Origin: CAZWBR01 sp964404205
GTDB lineage: Bacteria; Bacteroidota; Bacteroidia; Bacteroidales; Prolixibacteraceae
Length of the DNA stretch: 23,544 bases
Assembly (NCBI GenBank): GCA_964404205.1
Contig: CAYOJD010000041.1
Span: 1 to 23,544 of the forward strand
Direction: 5' to 3'
Within the stretch, counting starts at the first letter, position 1. Every line of letters begins with the position of its first letter. The notes under the pieces are model-generated. The model worked only from the letters and a program-made list of their open reading frames with translations. It was not told the DNA's origin and did not search any database. The translations under genes and the position numbers were made by a program. Shown here piece by piece: positions 6,872 to 15,244 of the stretch.

Positions 6872-9355
6872 ATGAACCATTCAAACAATCCTTTAGTGAC
6901 ACGGCTCATTATCTCATTCCTTTTTATCTTGCTAACTTTTAATACAATAGCGGCAAATCCCCCCATCAATGTACAAATAAAAGGGTTGGTTGCCGATTCC
7001 GTTTCGGGCAAAGGGCTATCGTATGCAACCATTACCCTACAGGGCGAACAGGGCATTGTAAAGCGGTTGGCCAGCGATGCCGAAGGAACATTCAGTTTTG
7101 CGGTTGACTCAGTAGGCAAATACGAAATTATTATTCAATCGATAGGTTACGAAACCTTGAAGAATGAATTGAAAGTCGATGGAGAGCACAACAAAATTGA
7201 TTTGGGGACCATCAAAATCAATCCCGGAATTGAAAAGATTGAAGAGGTAGCTGTGGTGGCACAAAAACCGCTGGTCAGAACAGAGACAGACAAGCTGATT
7301 TACAATACTGAAGCCGACCCTGAATCGAAAACCAGTAATGCCCTGGAAATTTTACGAAAAGTACCGCTGGTTACGGTTGACGGAGAAGACAATATTCAGG
7401 TGAAAGGGACATCGAATTTCAAAATATTGCTTAATGGAAAAAGCTCATCAATGTTGTCGCAAAATCCGAAAGACGTATTGCGCAGCCTTCCGGCCAGCAG
7501 TGTAAAAGATATTGAAGTGATAACCAATCCTTCGTCGAAATATGAAGCCGAAGGAACAGGTGGGATTATCAACATTATCACGACAAAAAAACAACTCGAC
7601 GGGTTTATGGGACGTTTCAATGTTGGGACCAATTCACGAGGAGGCTATAATTCATCGATTTATGCCACTTCAAAAATTAAAAAATTCGGGTTTTCGATCA
7701 ACTACGGGTACAACCATTTTAAACAACCGAAGAATGAATCGTATTCCGAACGGGAAAATTACCTGAGCGAAGCCAATCGTTACACCTTTTCCGAAGGCTT
7801 CAGTAAGTTTAAAGGCAATTCGAATATGGCTATGGGCGAGGCCAGTTACGAAATCGACTCATTGAACCTGCTAAGCCTCTCCTTCTGGGGATACAGAGGT
7901 AACTTTAACAGTAACGGCGAAACTCTGACCGAGGATTTCGATACCGGAAATAATCTTACCCGTAAATTTTACAATTATGCCCGTTCGAAAAACGAATATG
8001 GAAGTATTTCGGGAAACATTGATTATCAGCGTACTTTTAAGAAGCCCGATAAAACATTCACCGTATCCTACAAACTGGATAACTCTCCCGATAATTCGGA
8101 TAATGAAAATGAGATTGATGCCGTGCTAAATTATCAGTCCTATTTGCAACGATCGACCAACGATGCATCGGGAACAGAACACACCTTTCAACTCGATTAT
8201 TATGATCCGCTTACCAAGATTCATCAAATCGAAAGCGGCATCAAATATATTTTACGCCAGAACGTTAGTAACTCGGAAATATTGCGCTACGACGACACGA
8301 CTGACGAATGGGTTCGTGATGAAACCAAAAACAATGACCTCGATTACGACCAGCATGTTATCGGGGCATATGCCGGCTATGTATTAAAGATCAAAAAGTT
8401 CAGCTTCAAAACCGGATTACGTGCCGAAGGCACAATAAACGACGGAATCTTCGAATCGGTTAAAGACACAGCTTTTACCAACAAAATGTTTAACCTTATT
8501 CCCTATGTGACGCTTTCGCAGAATCTTGACAAGGGACAGAACCTGAAACTTTCTTATACCCAACGCCTTTCGCGCCCCGGAATCTGGTACCTGAACCCAT
8601 TTATCAACGATACAGACCCGTTAAACATCAGTTATGGAAACCCCAATCTTGATGCCGAAGTTTCGCATACGTTCGATTTTGCCTATGGTAAGTTCAGCAA
8701 CAAGTTCAATATCAATATTAGCCTGACCAGTGCATTTACCAACAACACCATCGAATCCATATCGACAATCAACCCCAACGGCGTAAAAGAGACAACCTAT
8801 CAGAACATTGGCAAGAACCAGCGTTATGGCAGTTATCTTTATGGTTCACTGCGTATTGGACAAAAATTAAACCTGAACGGTAATTTCGGATTAAACTATT
8901 CGATACTCGAAAGTAACGATGGCCGAGGATTGAAGAACGAAGGATTCAGCTATAACGGTTCGATGAGTGTCCGATACAATGCATGGAAAAACGGAACGCT
9001 TTCCTGCTATGCCGGTGTTTACTCTCCACGCATTACATTGCAAGGCGAATCGTCGCTTTTCTATTATAACAACTTCAATATCTCTCATGAATTTTTCAAC
9101 AAAAAGCTGACCGCTTCTGCGTATATATCAGATCCGTTCCGCGAGAAAGCCAAATATAAATCGACTTACAAGGATACAACCTTCAAACAGGTAAGTACAA
9201 ATTACAATTATAACCGACAGGTGGGAATCAATATTTCTTACCGTTTCGGGCAGATGAGCAGCGAAATCAAAAAAGCGCGGCGTGGCATCAATAACGAAGA
9301 TGTTAAAAGTGGCGGCGGACAGGGAGCTGCCGGAGGAGGTTCGGGTGGTAACTAA
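6872..9355 (+). CDS. Outer-membrane beta-barrel protein, TonB-receptor-like (CarboxypepD-reg + plug + barrel)
   Basis: Outer-membrane protein of 827 aa. A signal peptide (residues 1-28, ending TFNTIAA) is followed by a carboxypeptidase-regulatory-like beta-sandwich (about 34-120, with GLSYATITLQG and DAEGTFSFAV), a plug-like domain (about 130-235, with ALEILRKVPLVTVDGEDNIQVKG and DIEVITNPSSKYEAEGTGGIINIIT) and a long barrel rich in alternating aromatic strands. This order is typical of the 'outer membrane beta-barrel family' proteins of Bacteroidota, which resemble but are not SusC. No SusD gene follows, so a glycan-uptake role is not supported. The C-terminus is a Gly-rich tail after residue 800. 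The substrate is unknown. A TPR gene starts 24 bases downstream, so the two are probably an operon, and the palindrome upstream suggests specific control. Confidence 0.9.
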   Translation: MNHSNNPLVTRLIISFLFILLTFNTIAANPPINVQIKGLVADSVSGKGLSYATITLQGEQGIVKRLASDAEGTFSFAVDSVGKYEIIIQSIGYETLKNELKVDGEHNKIDLGTIKINPGIEKIEEVAVVAQKPLVRTETDKLIYNTEADPESKTSNALEILRKVPLVTVDGEDNIQVKGTSNFKILLNGKSSSMLSQNPKDVLRSLPASSVKDIEVITNPSSKYEAEGTGGIINIITTKKQLDGFMGRFNVGTNSRGGYNSSIYATSKIKKFGFSINYGYNHFKQPKNESYSERENYLSEANRYTFSEGFSKFKGNSNMAMGEASYEIDSLNLLSLSFWGYRGNFNSNGETLTEDFDTGNNLTRKFYNYARSKNEYGSISGNIDYQRTFKKPDKTFTVSYKLDNSPDNSDNENEIDAVLNYQSYLQRSTNDASGTEHTFQLDYYDPLTKIHQIESGIKYILRQNVSNSEILRYDDTTDEWVRDETKNNDLDYDQHVIGAYAGYVLKIKKFSFKTGLRAEGTINDGIFESVKDTAFTNKMFNLIPYVTLSQNLDKGQNLKLSYTQRLSRPGIWYLNPFINDTDPLNISYGNPNLDAEVSHTFDFAYGKFSNKFNINISLTSAFTNNTIESISTINPNGVKETTYQNIGKNQRYGSYLYGSLRIGQKLNLNGNFGLNYSILESNDGRGLKNEGFSYNGSMSVRYNAWKNGTLSCYAGVYSPRITLQGESSLFYYNNFNISHEFFNKKLTASAYISDPFREKAKYKSTYKDTTFKQVSTNYNYNRQVGINISYRFGQMSSEIKKARRGINNEDVKSGGGQGAAGGGSGGN

Positions 9356-9379
9356 AAACTGATTTCAAACGAAAGAGGC

Positions 9380-10663
9380 ATGAAAACAAGAATCAGGGTT
9401 ATTTTGATTTTGCTTTGTTCAGCAACCAATATTCAACTCTCCGGCCAGGAGATTGATTTGCTGATGCTGAACAACCAAAACGAAAAAGCGCTTCGGTCAA
9501 TCAACGAAAAGTTGGCTGCCGATTCCCTTCAACCAGAACTCTATCTGAAGAAGGCGATCATCCTTCAACGGCAGTTCGACTATGCAGGTGCCATTCACAC
9601 GCTTACCAAGGCTTATCAAATCGATTCTACCCGTACTGATATTTGGAGCGAATTGGCCGAATCGTTCAATAGTTTAGGCAATTACGAAGATGCTACCCGG
9701 TTTTATGAGAAAATCTGTCAAACCGACCCTGCAAACTTTGTCCAGTCGGGGAAACTGGCCCGAAGCTATATCGCGTCGAGGGTTTATGACAAAGCTTTCG
9801 CCATCCTGTCAAAAATATACCAGTCTGACAGTACAAATGTCTTTTTCAATAAACAGCTTGCTTATTGCGCTTACAATACCAGCAAGGATAGTATGGCGAC
9901 CTATTTGTATCACAAGGTAATTCAACAGAACCCACGCGATATCTCTTCCTATCACAATCTCAGTGCTATTTATCAAAAGAAAGAACTTGCCAACGAAGCC
10001 ATTGCTATTTTGGAGAAAGGACTTCGGGTCTTTCCTGAAAATGGAGGATTGCTGATCCGGTTGGCCAACAACCAGTTCGAAAATAAAATGTACCACGAAG
10101 CACGCTTGTCCTATCAACTATGGCTACAAAAAAACGATACCGTACCGGATGTACGCAAAAGCCTGGGAATTGCCTTATATTTTGAAAAAGAGGAACGGGA
10201 AGCACTCAGGCTACTCGAAAGTTATTACCAGCTTGCACCGGACGACCCGATGGCCAGCTTTTATATTGGACTATGTTACAAAAACTTAGCAGACTACGGG
10301 CAAAGTATCGATTTTATTAACCTGAGCATTGAACTTTCTCGTCCGCCCTATTTGAGCGACCTGTACCATCACCTTGGTTCGGTTTATGGTCAGGCCCGAC
10401 GGTTCAAGGAAGCCATCGAATCGCTTCAGAAATCGTATGAACTCGATTCGTCCAAAAATGAAATACTCTTCGATATCGCCACCACTTACGAAGAGTTTCA
10501 ACAAGACAAGCGACCGGCATTGCAATATTACAAAGCCTATCTGGCAAGCGGTATTGAGGGCAAATCGCTTAGTCGTCAAATGGTTGAATATACCCATGCG
10601 AGAATACGCAAAATAGAAGAAGAGCTGTTTTTCGAAGAAGGGATAAAAGATAAGATAAAATAA
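9380..10663 (+). CDS. Exported TPR protein, partner gene of the outer-membrane barrel
   Basis: A 427-aa protein with a signal peptide (residues 1-22, ending IQLSG) followed by TPR-type helical repeats through most of its length. Clear examples are AIHTLTKAYQIDS, YEDATRFYEKICQTDPAN, EAIAILEKGLRVFPEN, QSIDFINLSIELS and EAIESLQKSYELDSSKNE. The C-terminus is charged and probably helical (ARIRKIEEELFFEEGIKDKIK). The ATG at 9380 follows the barrel gene's stop by 24 bases with GAAAGAGG just before it, so the two are likely co-transcribed. A strong hairpin follows the stop. The role is probably periplasmic assembly or signalling with the barrel protein; that is inference from context only. Confidence 0.88.
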   Translation: MKTRIRVILILLCSATNIQLSGQEIDLLMLNNQNEKALRSINEKLAADSLQPELYLKKAIILQRQFDYAGAIHTLTKAYQIDSTRTDIWSELAESFNSLGNYEDATRFYEKICQTDPANFVQSGKLARSYIASRVYDKAFAILSKIYQSDSTNVFFNKQLAYCAYNTSKDSMATYLYHKVIQQNPRDISSYHNLSAIYQKKELANEAIAILEKGLRVFPENGGLLIRLANNQFENKMYHEARLSYQLWLQKNDTVPDVRKSLGIALYFEKEEREALRLLESYYQLAPDDPMASFYIGLCYKNLADYGQSIDFINLSIELSRPPYLSDLYHHLGSVYGQARRFKEAIESLQKSYELDSSKNEILFDIATTYEEFQQDKRPALQYYKAYLASGIEGKSLSRQMVEYTHARIRKIEEELFFEEGIKDKIK

Positions 10664-10665
10664 CA

Positions 10666-10701
10666 ATACAGCCCCGGGCAGGATGCTGTCCGGGGCTGTA
10701 T
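10666..10701. terminator. Strong hairpin between convergent genes
   Basis: Arms ATACAGCCCCGGGCAG (10666-10681) and CTGTCCGGGGCTGTAT (10686-10701) pair over 16 bp with one G-U and a GATG loop. On the minus strand the stem is followed by T-rich TTGTTATTTTATC, so it best fits the end of the metA transcript. On the plus strand there is no T run. It probably serves both genes. Confidence 0.75.
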
Positions 10702-10727
10702 GTATGGTAAAAGGAAGAATGACGGTT

Positions 10728-11645
10728 TTATCCCAAATCTCCCAGATTATAAGGTGTTTCCTGGTAAACGTAATAATTAAGCCAATTCGAAAAGAGCAGA
10801 TTGGCATGAGAGCGCCAACTCAGCACTGGCCGCTTTGATGGTTCATTGCCCGGATAATAATTGACCGGCACCTCGATAGGCAATTGCTTCTCCACATCGC
10901 GAAGATATTCCCGTTCAAGGGTTCGGAGCGAATATTCGGGATGTCCGGTGATGAAAATTTTACGTCCGCCGCCACCTATTGCAATATAAGCTCCGGCATC
11001 ATCTGACTCCGACACCAGCCTGACATCATCAATATTGGCAAAATCAGTCGACCGGATTTCGGTATGGCGGGAATGTGGTGCCCTGAAGATATCGTCGAAA
11101 CCACGAAACAATGGCAGTTTGCGATCGGCTATCTTGTGATCGAAAATGCCAAACATCTTTTTCTCCAACGGATATTTAGGTATCCCATAATGAAAATACA
11201 AACCCGCTTGCGAAGCCCAGCAGATATACATCGTTGAGGTTACATGTTTGTCGGCCCAACGGAAAATCTCACAAATCTCGTCCCAATAATCGACCTCTTC
11301 GAAAGGCAAATGCTCAACCGGTGCGCCGGTAATAATCATTCCATCGTAATTCTGACCCTTAATTTCGGGGAATGTATGGTAAAAGGCATTCAAATGGTCG
11401 GCCGAAGTATTTTTGGAGATATGGCCTTCAATTTGAAGAAAATCAATCTCAATCTGTAGCGGAGAATTGGAAAGCAACCTTAACAAATCGGTTTCTGTAG
11501 CAATCTTCAATGGCATCAAATTGAGGATTAAAATCTTCAAAGGTCTGATATCCTGATGTGAAGCACGCGATGAACTCATCACAAAAATATTTTCTTCACG
11601 TAAAGTATCAATCGCTGGTAGCCCGTCGGGCAGGTTCAATGGCAT
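10728..11645 (-). CDS. metA: Homoserine O-acyltransferase MetA, predicted acetyl-CoA type
   Basis: Acylates homoserine as the first step of the methionine branch. At 305 aa it has the usual MetA length (Escherichia coli 309) and conserved start MPLNLPDGLPA. The catalytic residues fall at the family positions: nucleophile Cys142 in ICWASQAGLYFHYG, His235 and Glu237 in TGHPEYS. Residue 111 is Glu (TGAPVEHLPF). In studied members Glu at 111 goes with acetyl-CoA and Gly with succinyl-CoA, so I predict O-acetylhomoserine as product. That agrees with the metY gene 0.5 kb upstream. It is the last gene of the aspartokinase-metY-osmC-metA run, 93 bases after the OsmC gene, and ends at a strong hairpin. 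Annotation by homology alone would often say 'succinyltransferase'. Confidence 0.96.
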   Translation of the reverse strand: MPLNLPDGLPAIDTLREENIFVMSSSRASHQDIRPLKILILNLMPLKIATETDLLRLLSNSPLQIEIDFLQIEGHISKNTSADHLNAFYHTFPEIKGQNYDGMIITGAPVEHLPFEEVDYWDEICEIFRWADKHVTSTMYICWASQAGLYFHYGIPKYPLEKKMFGIFDHKIADRKLPLFRGFDDIFRAPHSRHTEIRSTDFANIDDVRLVSESDDAGAYIAIGGGGRKIFITGHPEYSLRTLEREYLRDVEKQLPIEVPVNYYPGNEPSKRPVLSWRSHANLLFSNWLNYYVYQETPYNLGDLG

Positions 11646-11682
11646 CTTTTCGTTATTATATCGGTTTTAAATGCTAAAAGGC

Positions 11683-11704
11683 AGAAGAATTTTTCAATCC
11701 TTCT
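11683..11704 (-). terminator. Small stem-loop between the OsmC gene and metA, possible weak terminator or processing site
   Basis: On the minus strand AGAAGGATT and AATTCTTCT pair over 9 bp (one G-U) around a GAAA loop, followed by GCCTTTTAGC. The T stretch is short. It could lower metA expression relative to the upstream genes, or be chance. Confidence 0.3.
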
Positions 11705-11738
11705 ACCCTCTTTATTATCAATTCATTTCAAGAAATGC

Positions 11739-12188
11739 TCAAGCGGCTTCCGGCCTGAGCTCCAATTGAAGCGGAGTGATATTGGCCAGATTATCGCGAA
11801 TCGGACATCGCTTCTCCACTTCAGTCAGCCACCGGTTCAGTGCTTCCTGAGAAGCATCGGTTACCGGTTGCAAAGTTACACGAAGGCTTTGAAAACCTGC
11901 ACGATCTTCATCAGATAATCCCAATAATCTTGCAGGATTGATATCACCTTCGACATTGATTCGCAGCGAACTGATTTTCAATCCCTGTTCGCGGGCAACC
12001 AGATGAGCCACTACATTGAGGCATCCGGCAAAACCAGCCAGTAAATATTCAACCGGATTGGCACCATGATCGGTTCCGCCCAATGCCGGAGGTTCGTCAA
12101 TCACAAAATTAAAAGTCCTGGAGCTGGCTACAAATTTTGTGGCACTTTCGTTCACTCCTTCTGTCGAGAAATTTAATAACTTACTCAT
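11739..12188 (-). CDS. OsmC/Ohr-family peroxidase-like protein
   Basis: A small cytoplasmic protein of a family that reduces organic hydroperoxides with two cysteines. The true ATG is at 12188 (MSKLLNFSTEG; an in-frame TTG six bases earlier is unlikely), giving 149 aa. The paired cysteines are Cys56 (LLAGFAGCLNVVAHL) and Cys128 (EKRCPIRDNL), in the family's usual places. It sits 15 bases after metY and before metA, so it is almost certainly co-transcribed with methionine genes. A role linked to sulfur metabolism or to protection of thiol intermediates is inference. It might instead act on another thiol-reactive compound. No organic-peroxide regulator gene is nearby. Confidence 0.88.
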   Translation of the reverse strand: MSKLLNFSTEGVNESATKFVASSRTFNFVIDEPPALGGTDHGANPVEYLLAGFAGCLNVVAHLVAREQGLKISSLRINVEGDINPARLLGLSDEDRAGFQSLRVTLQPVTDASQEALNRWLTEVEKRCPIRDNLANITPLQLELRPEAA

Positions 12189-12203
12189 AAACAATTTTTT
12201 TAA

Positions 12204-13505
12204 TTAAATTTTATCAAGAGATTGAGCAAAATCGGCAATGATATCGTCGATATGTTCGATACCGACCGATACACGCAACTGTGCAGGTTCCACTCCGGCA
12301 CGAATTTGTTCTTCGTCGCTCAGCTGCTGGTGCGTTGTTGCTGCGGGCTGAATAATGAGGCTGCGCACATCGCCGACATTGGCCAAATGGCTAACCAGCT
12401 TCAAATTGTCGACCACCTTTTTGGCATTCTCTTTTCCGCCTTTAACAATGAAAGAGAGAACTGCACCGGCACCTTTGGGTAAATATTTCTGTGCCAACTG
12501 ATAATCCGGACTGCTTTTCAGTCCCGGATAATTCACTGACTCAACTTTCGGATGGTTTTCGAGCCACTGTGCCAGGGCAAGCGTATTTTGAACGTGCCGT
12601 TCAACACGTAACGACAGCGTTTCGAGTCCTTGAATCAACAGGAAAGAGTTAAAAGGACTGGCTGCCGGTCCAAAATCGCGAAGGCCTTCCACGCGGGCAC
12701 GAATGATAAAGGCAATGTTGCCAAACGGGCCATCGGTTCCAAATACATCCCAGAATTTCAAGCCATGATATCCTTCAGAGGGCTCTGTAAATGCCGGGTA
12801 CTTTCCATTTCCCCAGTTAAAATTACCTCCATCGATAATTACGCCGCCGATAGACGAACCATGACCGCCAATCCATTTGGTAGCCGATTCGACCACAATA
12901 TGGGCACCATGTTCGAGCGGGCGGAAAAGTGCCCCACCACAAGCAAACGTATTATCGACAATGATAGGCAAATCGTGTTTTTTGGCCAATGCAGCAAACT
13001 TTTCAAAATCGGGAATGGTAAAACTTGGATTTCCGATGGTTTCCAAATAGATAGCCTTTGTTTTGGCATCAATCAGTTTCTCAAAATTTTCAGGATCGAG
13101 GTTTTGGGCAAAACGGGCTTCGATACCCAGATTCTTGAATGAGACTTTAAACTGGTTGAATGAACCACCATAAAGATAAGGCGACGAAACAAAGTTATCA
13201 CCTGAACCGGCAATGTTGGTGATGGTAATAAACTGAGCAGCATGCCCCGACGAGACTGCCAGCGCGGCAACGCCACCTTCGAGTGCGGCAATACGCTTTT
13301 CGAATACATCGGTAGTTGGGTTCATCAGCCGGGTATAAATATTTCCGAACTCTTTCAAACCAAACAGGTTGGCAGCATGATCGGCATCTTTGAAAACATA
13401 CGAAGTAGTTTGATAAATCGGCACCGCACGCGAGAGCGTGTCGTTATCGGGGGTGTGGCCTGCATGTACCTGCAGCGTTTCAAATTTTGGATTTTGTGTA
13501 CTCAT
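12204..13505 (-). CDS. metY: O-acetylhomoserine sulfhydrylase (aminocarboxypropyltransferase)
   Basis: PLP enzyme that combines O-acetylhomoserine with sulfide to give homocysteine and acetate. The 433-aa length and the start STQNPKFETLQVHAGHTPD fit the O-acetylhomoserine class of the Cys/Met metabolism family, which is longer than MetB/MetC. The PLP lysine is Lys210 in VESATKWIGGHG. Other conserved blocks are YQTTSYVF, IYTRLMNPT, GNPSFTIPDF, IIVDNTFACG and NYPGLKSSPDY. The N-terminal ATG at 13505 lies 83 bases after the aspartokinase stop, and the OsmC gene begins 15 bases downstream. Together with MetA it makes a direct-sulfhydrylation route and does not need cystathionine. Confidence 0.96.
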   Translation of the reverse strand: MSTQNPKFETLQVHAGHTPDNDTLSRAVPIYQTTSYVFKDADHAANLFGLKEFGNIYTRLMNPTTDVFEKRIAALEGGVAALAVSSGHAAQFITITNIAGSGDNFVSSPYLYGGSFNQFKVSFKNLGIEARFAQNLDPENFEKLIDAKTKAIYLETIGNPSFTIPDFEKFAALAKKHDLPIIVDNTFACGGALFRPLEHGAHIVVESATKWIGGHGSSIGGVIIDGGNFNWGNGKYPAFTEPSEGYHGLKFWDVFGTDGPFGNIAFIIRARVEGLRDFGPAASPFNSFLLIQGLETLSLRVERHVQNTLALAQWLENHPKVESVNYPGLKSSPDYQLAQKYLPKGAGAVLSFIVKGGKENAKKVVDNLKLVSHLANVGDVRSLIIQPAATTHQQLSDEEQIRAGVEPAQLRVSVGIEHIDDIIADFAQSLDKI

Positions 13506-13588
13506 GACTTTACATTTTTAAACTTTAAGACTAATTATTGATTTACTAACTTTTTCAGAAAATTATTTGACCGGATTGACCGTTTTAT

Positions 13589-14965
13589 TTATACTTTTTC
13601 GAAAAACTCTTTGTGAATGGCTTCCACCGATCGGGTCCGATCCTCCGTTTTGACCAGAAAATAGCTCACAATTGGTGAAGCACCCGAACAGCTCATTATC
13701 ACGTTAATGCCATCGCCTGCCAATGAGGTAAATATTCGGGCAGAAATACCATACTTGTCAGTAATTCCATGCCCTACGGCGGCAACAACAGCAATATCGT
13801 CGGCAATTTGCAAACGGCCAACACCACTTAGTTCAATGGCACTAACAACGGCATAAGCATTTTGTAAATCCTTTTTTGCCAACAAAATATTGATGGAAAT
13901 CTGCGAAGTCAACACCGAACTGATATTGATTCCGGCATGGTGGAGCGCCGTGGTAACTTTGGCCAGAATCCCCGGTTTCAGCCCAACACCCGGACCTTTC
14001 AATTTGAGTATCCCAAAATTGTCGCTGTAAGTAACACTCTTGACCACATCATGGGTGACACTCTTTTCGTTACTGACCACTGTAAGCGGCTTCTCGACGG
14101 AAAGATTACCGTGAATATTGAAAATACGGACCGGAATATGAGGATCAATCAACGGTTCAACGGTTCGGGGATGTAATATTTTGGCTCCAAAATAAGCCAA
14201 TTCAGCCGCTTCGGTATACGACAAATGACTGATTTGTTTGGGTTTATTGACCAATTTCGGGTCAGCACTCAGAAAACCATCCACATCTTTCCAGATATCG
14301 AGTGACGGAGAGCCAATGCAACGGGCCAGCGAAGCTGCCGAATAATCGCTTCCGCCACGTCCAAGCAAGGTAGTTTTGCCCTCTTCCGAGATTCCGTAAA
14401 ACCCCGGAACCACATAAGTAATATCTTCGGCAAAAGCTTCACGCACATTGGGTACCGATCGCGAAAAATTCACCGATGCATTTCCAAACTCCCCGTCGGT
14501 AATTAAACCAAACTGTTCGGGGAAAACCACCTTTGATGTCAATCCCTCATCTTTCAGGATACCGTTCAGCACGATGGCCGACAACTTCTCGCCAAAAGCC
14601 TGAACATGATCCTCGAGCGCCAGCGAGGCATCGCCCGTCAGGGCAATCCCGTGAAGATACTTCTTCAATTCACCGAGGGTTACGTTTACTTCCTGTAAAG
14701 TGGTGCATTGCAGGTTTTCGTCGCGAATCAGCCGGCTAATCGATTCGTGTTTCAGGTCGTACAAATATTTGGTGCAACTATCGGCCACCAACTCGTCGTA
14801 ACGGGCTTTTTCGAGTGCATCAATCAGAAAATTGGTTACTCCATAAAACGCGGATACCACAATCACCAACGGTTGCCCGTAGTTTTTCACTACTTGCACC
14901 ACACGTGTAACATCTTCCTTACACTTGAGATTGGATCCGCCGAATTTTACCACAATCTTCGGCAT
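13589..14965 (-). CDS. Aspartate kinase, monofunctional, with C-terminal ACT domains
   Basis: Phosphorylates aspartate, the first step to lysine, threonine and methionine. The product is 458 aa. The kinase domain carries KFGGSN (residues 7-12; many relatives have KFGGTS or KFGGSS), GRGGSDYSA (202-210), DVDGFLSADPK and EAAELAYFGAKILHPRT. Two ACT-type domains follow (about 315-385 and 390-455), the usual site of allosteric feedback by pathway products. No homoserine dehydrogenase domain is fused. It is the first gene of the methionine cluster, and 94 bases separate it from the stop of an upstream Met-rich leader ORF, so I infer that this copy is dedicated to methionine supply. Which amino acid inhibits the enzyme cannot be read from sequence. 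I leave the symbol empty because lysC, thrA-like and metL-like names cannot be told apart here. Confidence 0.95.
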   Translation of the reverse strand: MPKIVVKFGGSNLKCKEDVTRVVQVVKNYGQPLVIVVSAFYGVTNFLIDALEKARYDELVADSCTKYLYDLKHESISRLIRDENLQCTTLQEVNVTLGELKKYLHGIALTGDASLALEDHVQAFGEKLSAIVLNGILKDEGLTSKVVFPEQFGLITDGEFGNASVNFSRSVPNVREAFAEDITYVVPGFYGISEEGKTTLLGRGGSDYSAASLARCIGSPSLDIWKDVDGFLSADPKLVNKPKQISHLSYTEAAELAYFGAKILHPRTVEPLIDPHIPVRIFNIHGNLSVEKPLTVVSNEKSVTHDVVKSVTYSDNFGILKLKGPGVGLKPGILAKVTTALHHAGINISSVLTSQISINILLAKKDLQNAYAVVSAIELSGVGRLQIADDIAVVAAVGHGITDKYGISARIFTSLAGDGINVIMSCSGASPIVSYFLVKTEDRTRSVEAIHKEFFEKV

Positions 14966-15004
14966 AACATAATAATTTTAAAAAATATAAACTTTGGATG
15001 GATT

Positions 15005-15061
15005 GGTCTTTTACGACTGATCGGAAGAGCCTTCAAACAGGTTTAAGCCCGGATGAAGGCT
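15005..15061 (-). promoter_or_regulatory. Candidate attenuator hairpins upstream of the aspartokinase operon
   Basis: On the minus strand, stem I pairs AGCCTTCA (15061-15054, beginning inside the leader ORF's stop codon) with TGAAGGCT (15035-15028), 8 perfect bp. Stem II pairs GGCTCTT (15031-15025, one bulged C) with AAGACC (15010-15005), with a further CGA/TCG pairing inside. The two stems share 15028-15031 and exclude each other. A ribosome at the leader stop would cover stem I's 5' arm, as in classical attenuation. Against this, stem II is weak and the T-rich stretch comes about 14 bases later, so whether it acts as a terminator is uncertain. Confidence 0.45.
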
Positions 15062-15173
15062 ATCGCATAAACATAGACATGGTGTACATGAAGAAAAGGG
15101 TCGAAACAACCGATGCGCAACAGGGCTGTTGTGCTTTTTTCGATGATGTTGTATCTGAATATCCCTTTTTCAT
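15060..15173 (-). CDS. Putative methionine-rich leader peptide, 37 aa
   Basis: ATG at 15173, stop TAG at 15062-15060. The last nine residues are MYTMSMFMR: four Met codons (15089, 15080, 15074, 15068) plus a Thr just before the stop, with Thr also at residues 8, 9 and 25. Codons 11-25 can fold into a nested hairpin (TCGAAA 15143-15138 with TTTCGA 15106-15101, and CAACA with TGTTG inside), as a pause hairpin would. It begins about 35 bases after a good promoter match and ends 94 bases before the aspartokinase ATG, with exclusive hairpins in between. This is the layout of an amino-acid attenuation leader for an operon of methionine genes. It has not been compared with relatives, and chance remains possible. 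Confidence 0.6.
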   Translation of the reverse strand: MKKGYSDTTSSKKAQQPCCASVVSTLFFMYTMSMFMR

Positions 15174-15212
15174 GGAATGTGATGCTGGTTACTTTAAAAT
15201 TGATTCACTTCG

Positions 15213-15244
15213 CAAACATAAAAATCGAATTTGACAATTCCAAA
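15213..15244 (-). promoter_or_regulatory. Promoter of the leader-aspartokinase-metY-osmC-metA operon
   Basis: On the minus strand TTTG (15244-15241) is followed after 20 bases by TATGTTTG (15220-15213), an exact match to both Bacteroidota boxes. This is the best promoter match in the window. Transcription would start near 15208, about 35 bases before the leader ATG. Confidence 0.6.

Noticed and set aside
14966..15210. SAM riboswitch upstream of aspartokinase
   Set aside because: I could not find the conserved core of the SAM-I class, nor a recognisable SAM-II pseudoknot. The leader ORF with Met codons explains the region better. A covariance-model scan would settle it.
14998..15234. 78-aa plus-strand ORF between aspartokinase and the GH20 gene
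   Set aside because: It lies antisense to the leader, hairpins and promoter that explain this region. It shows no family features, and its ATG has no upstream promoter or ribosome-site signal I trust.
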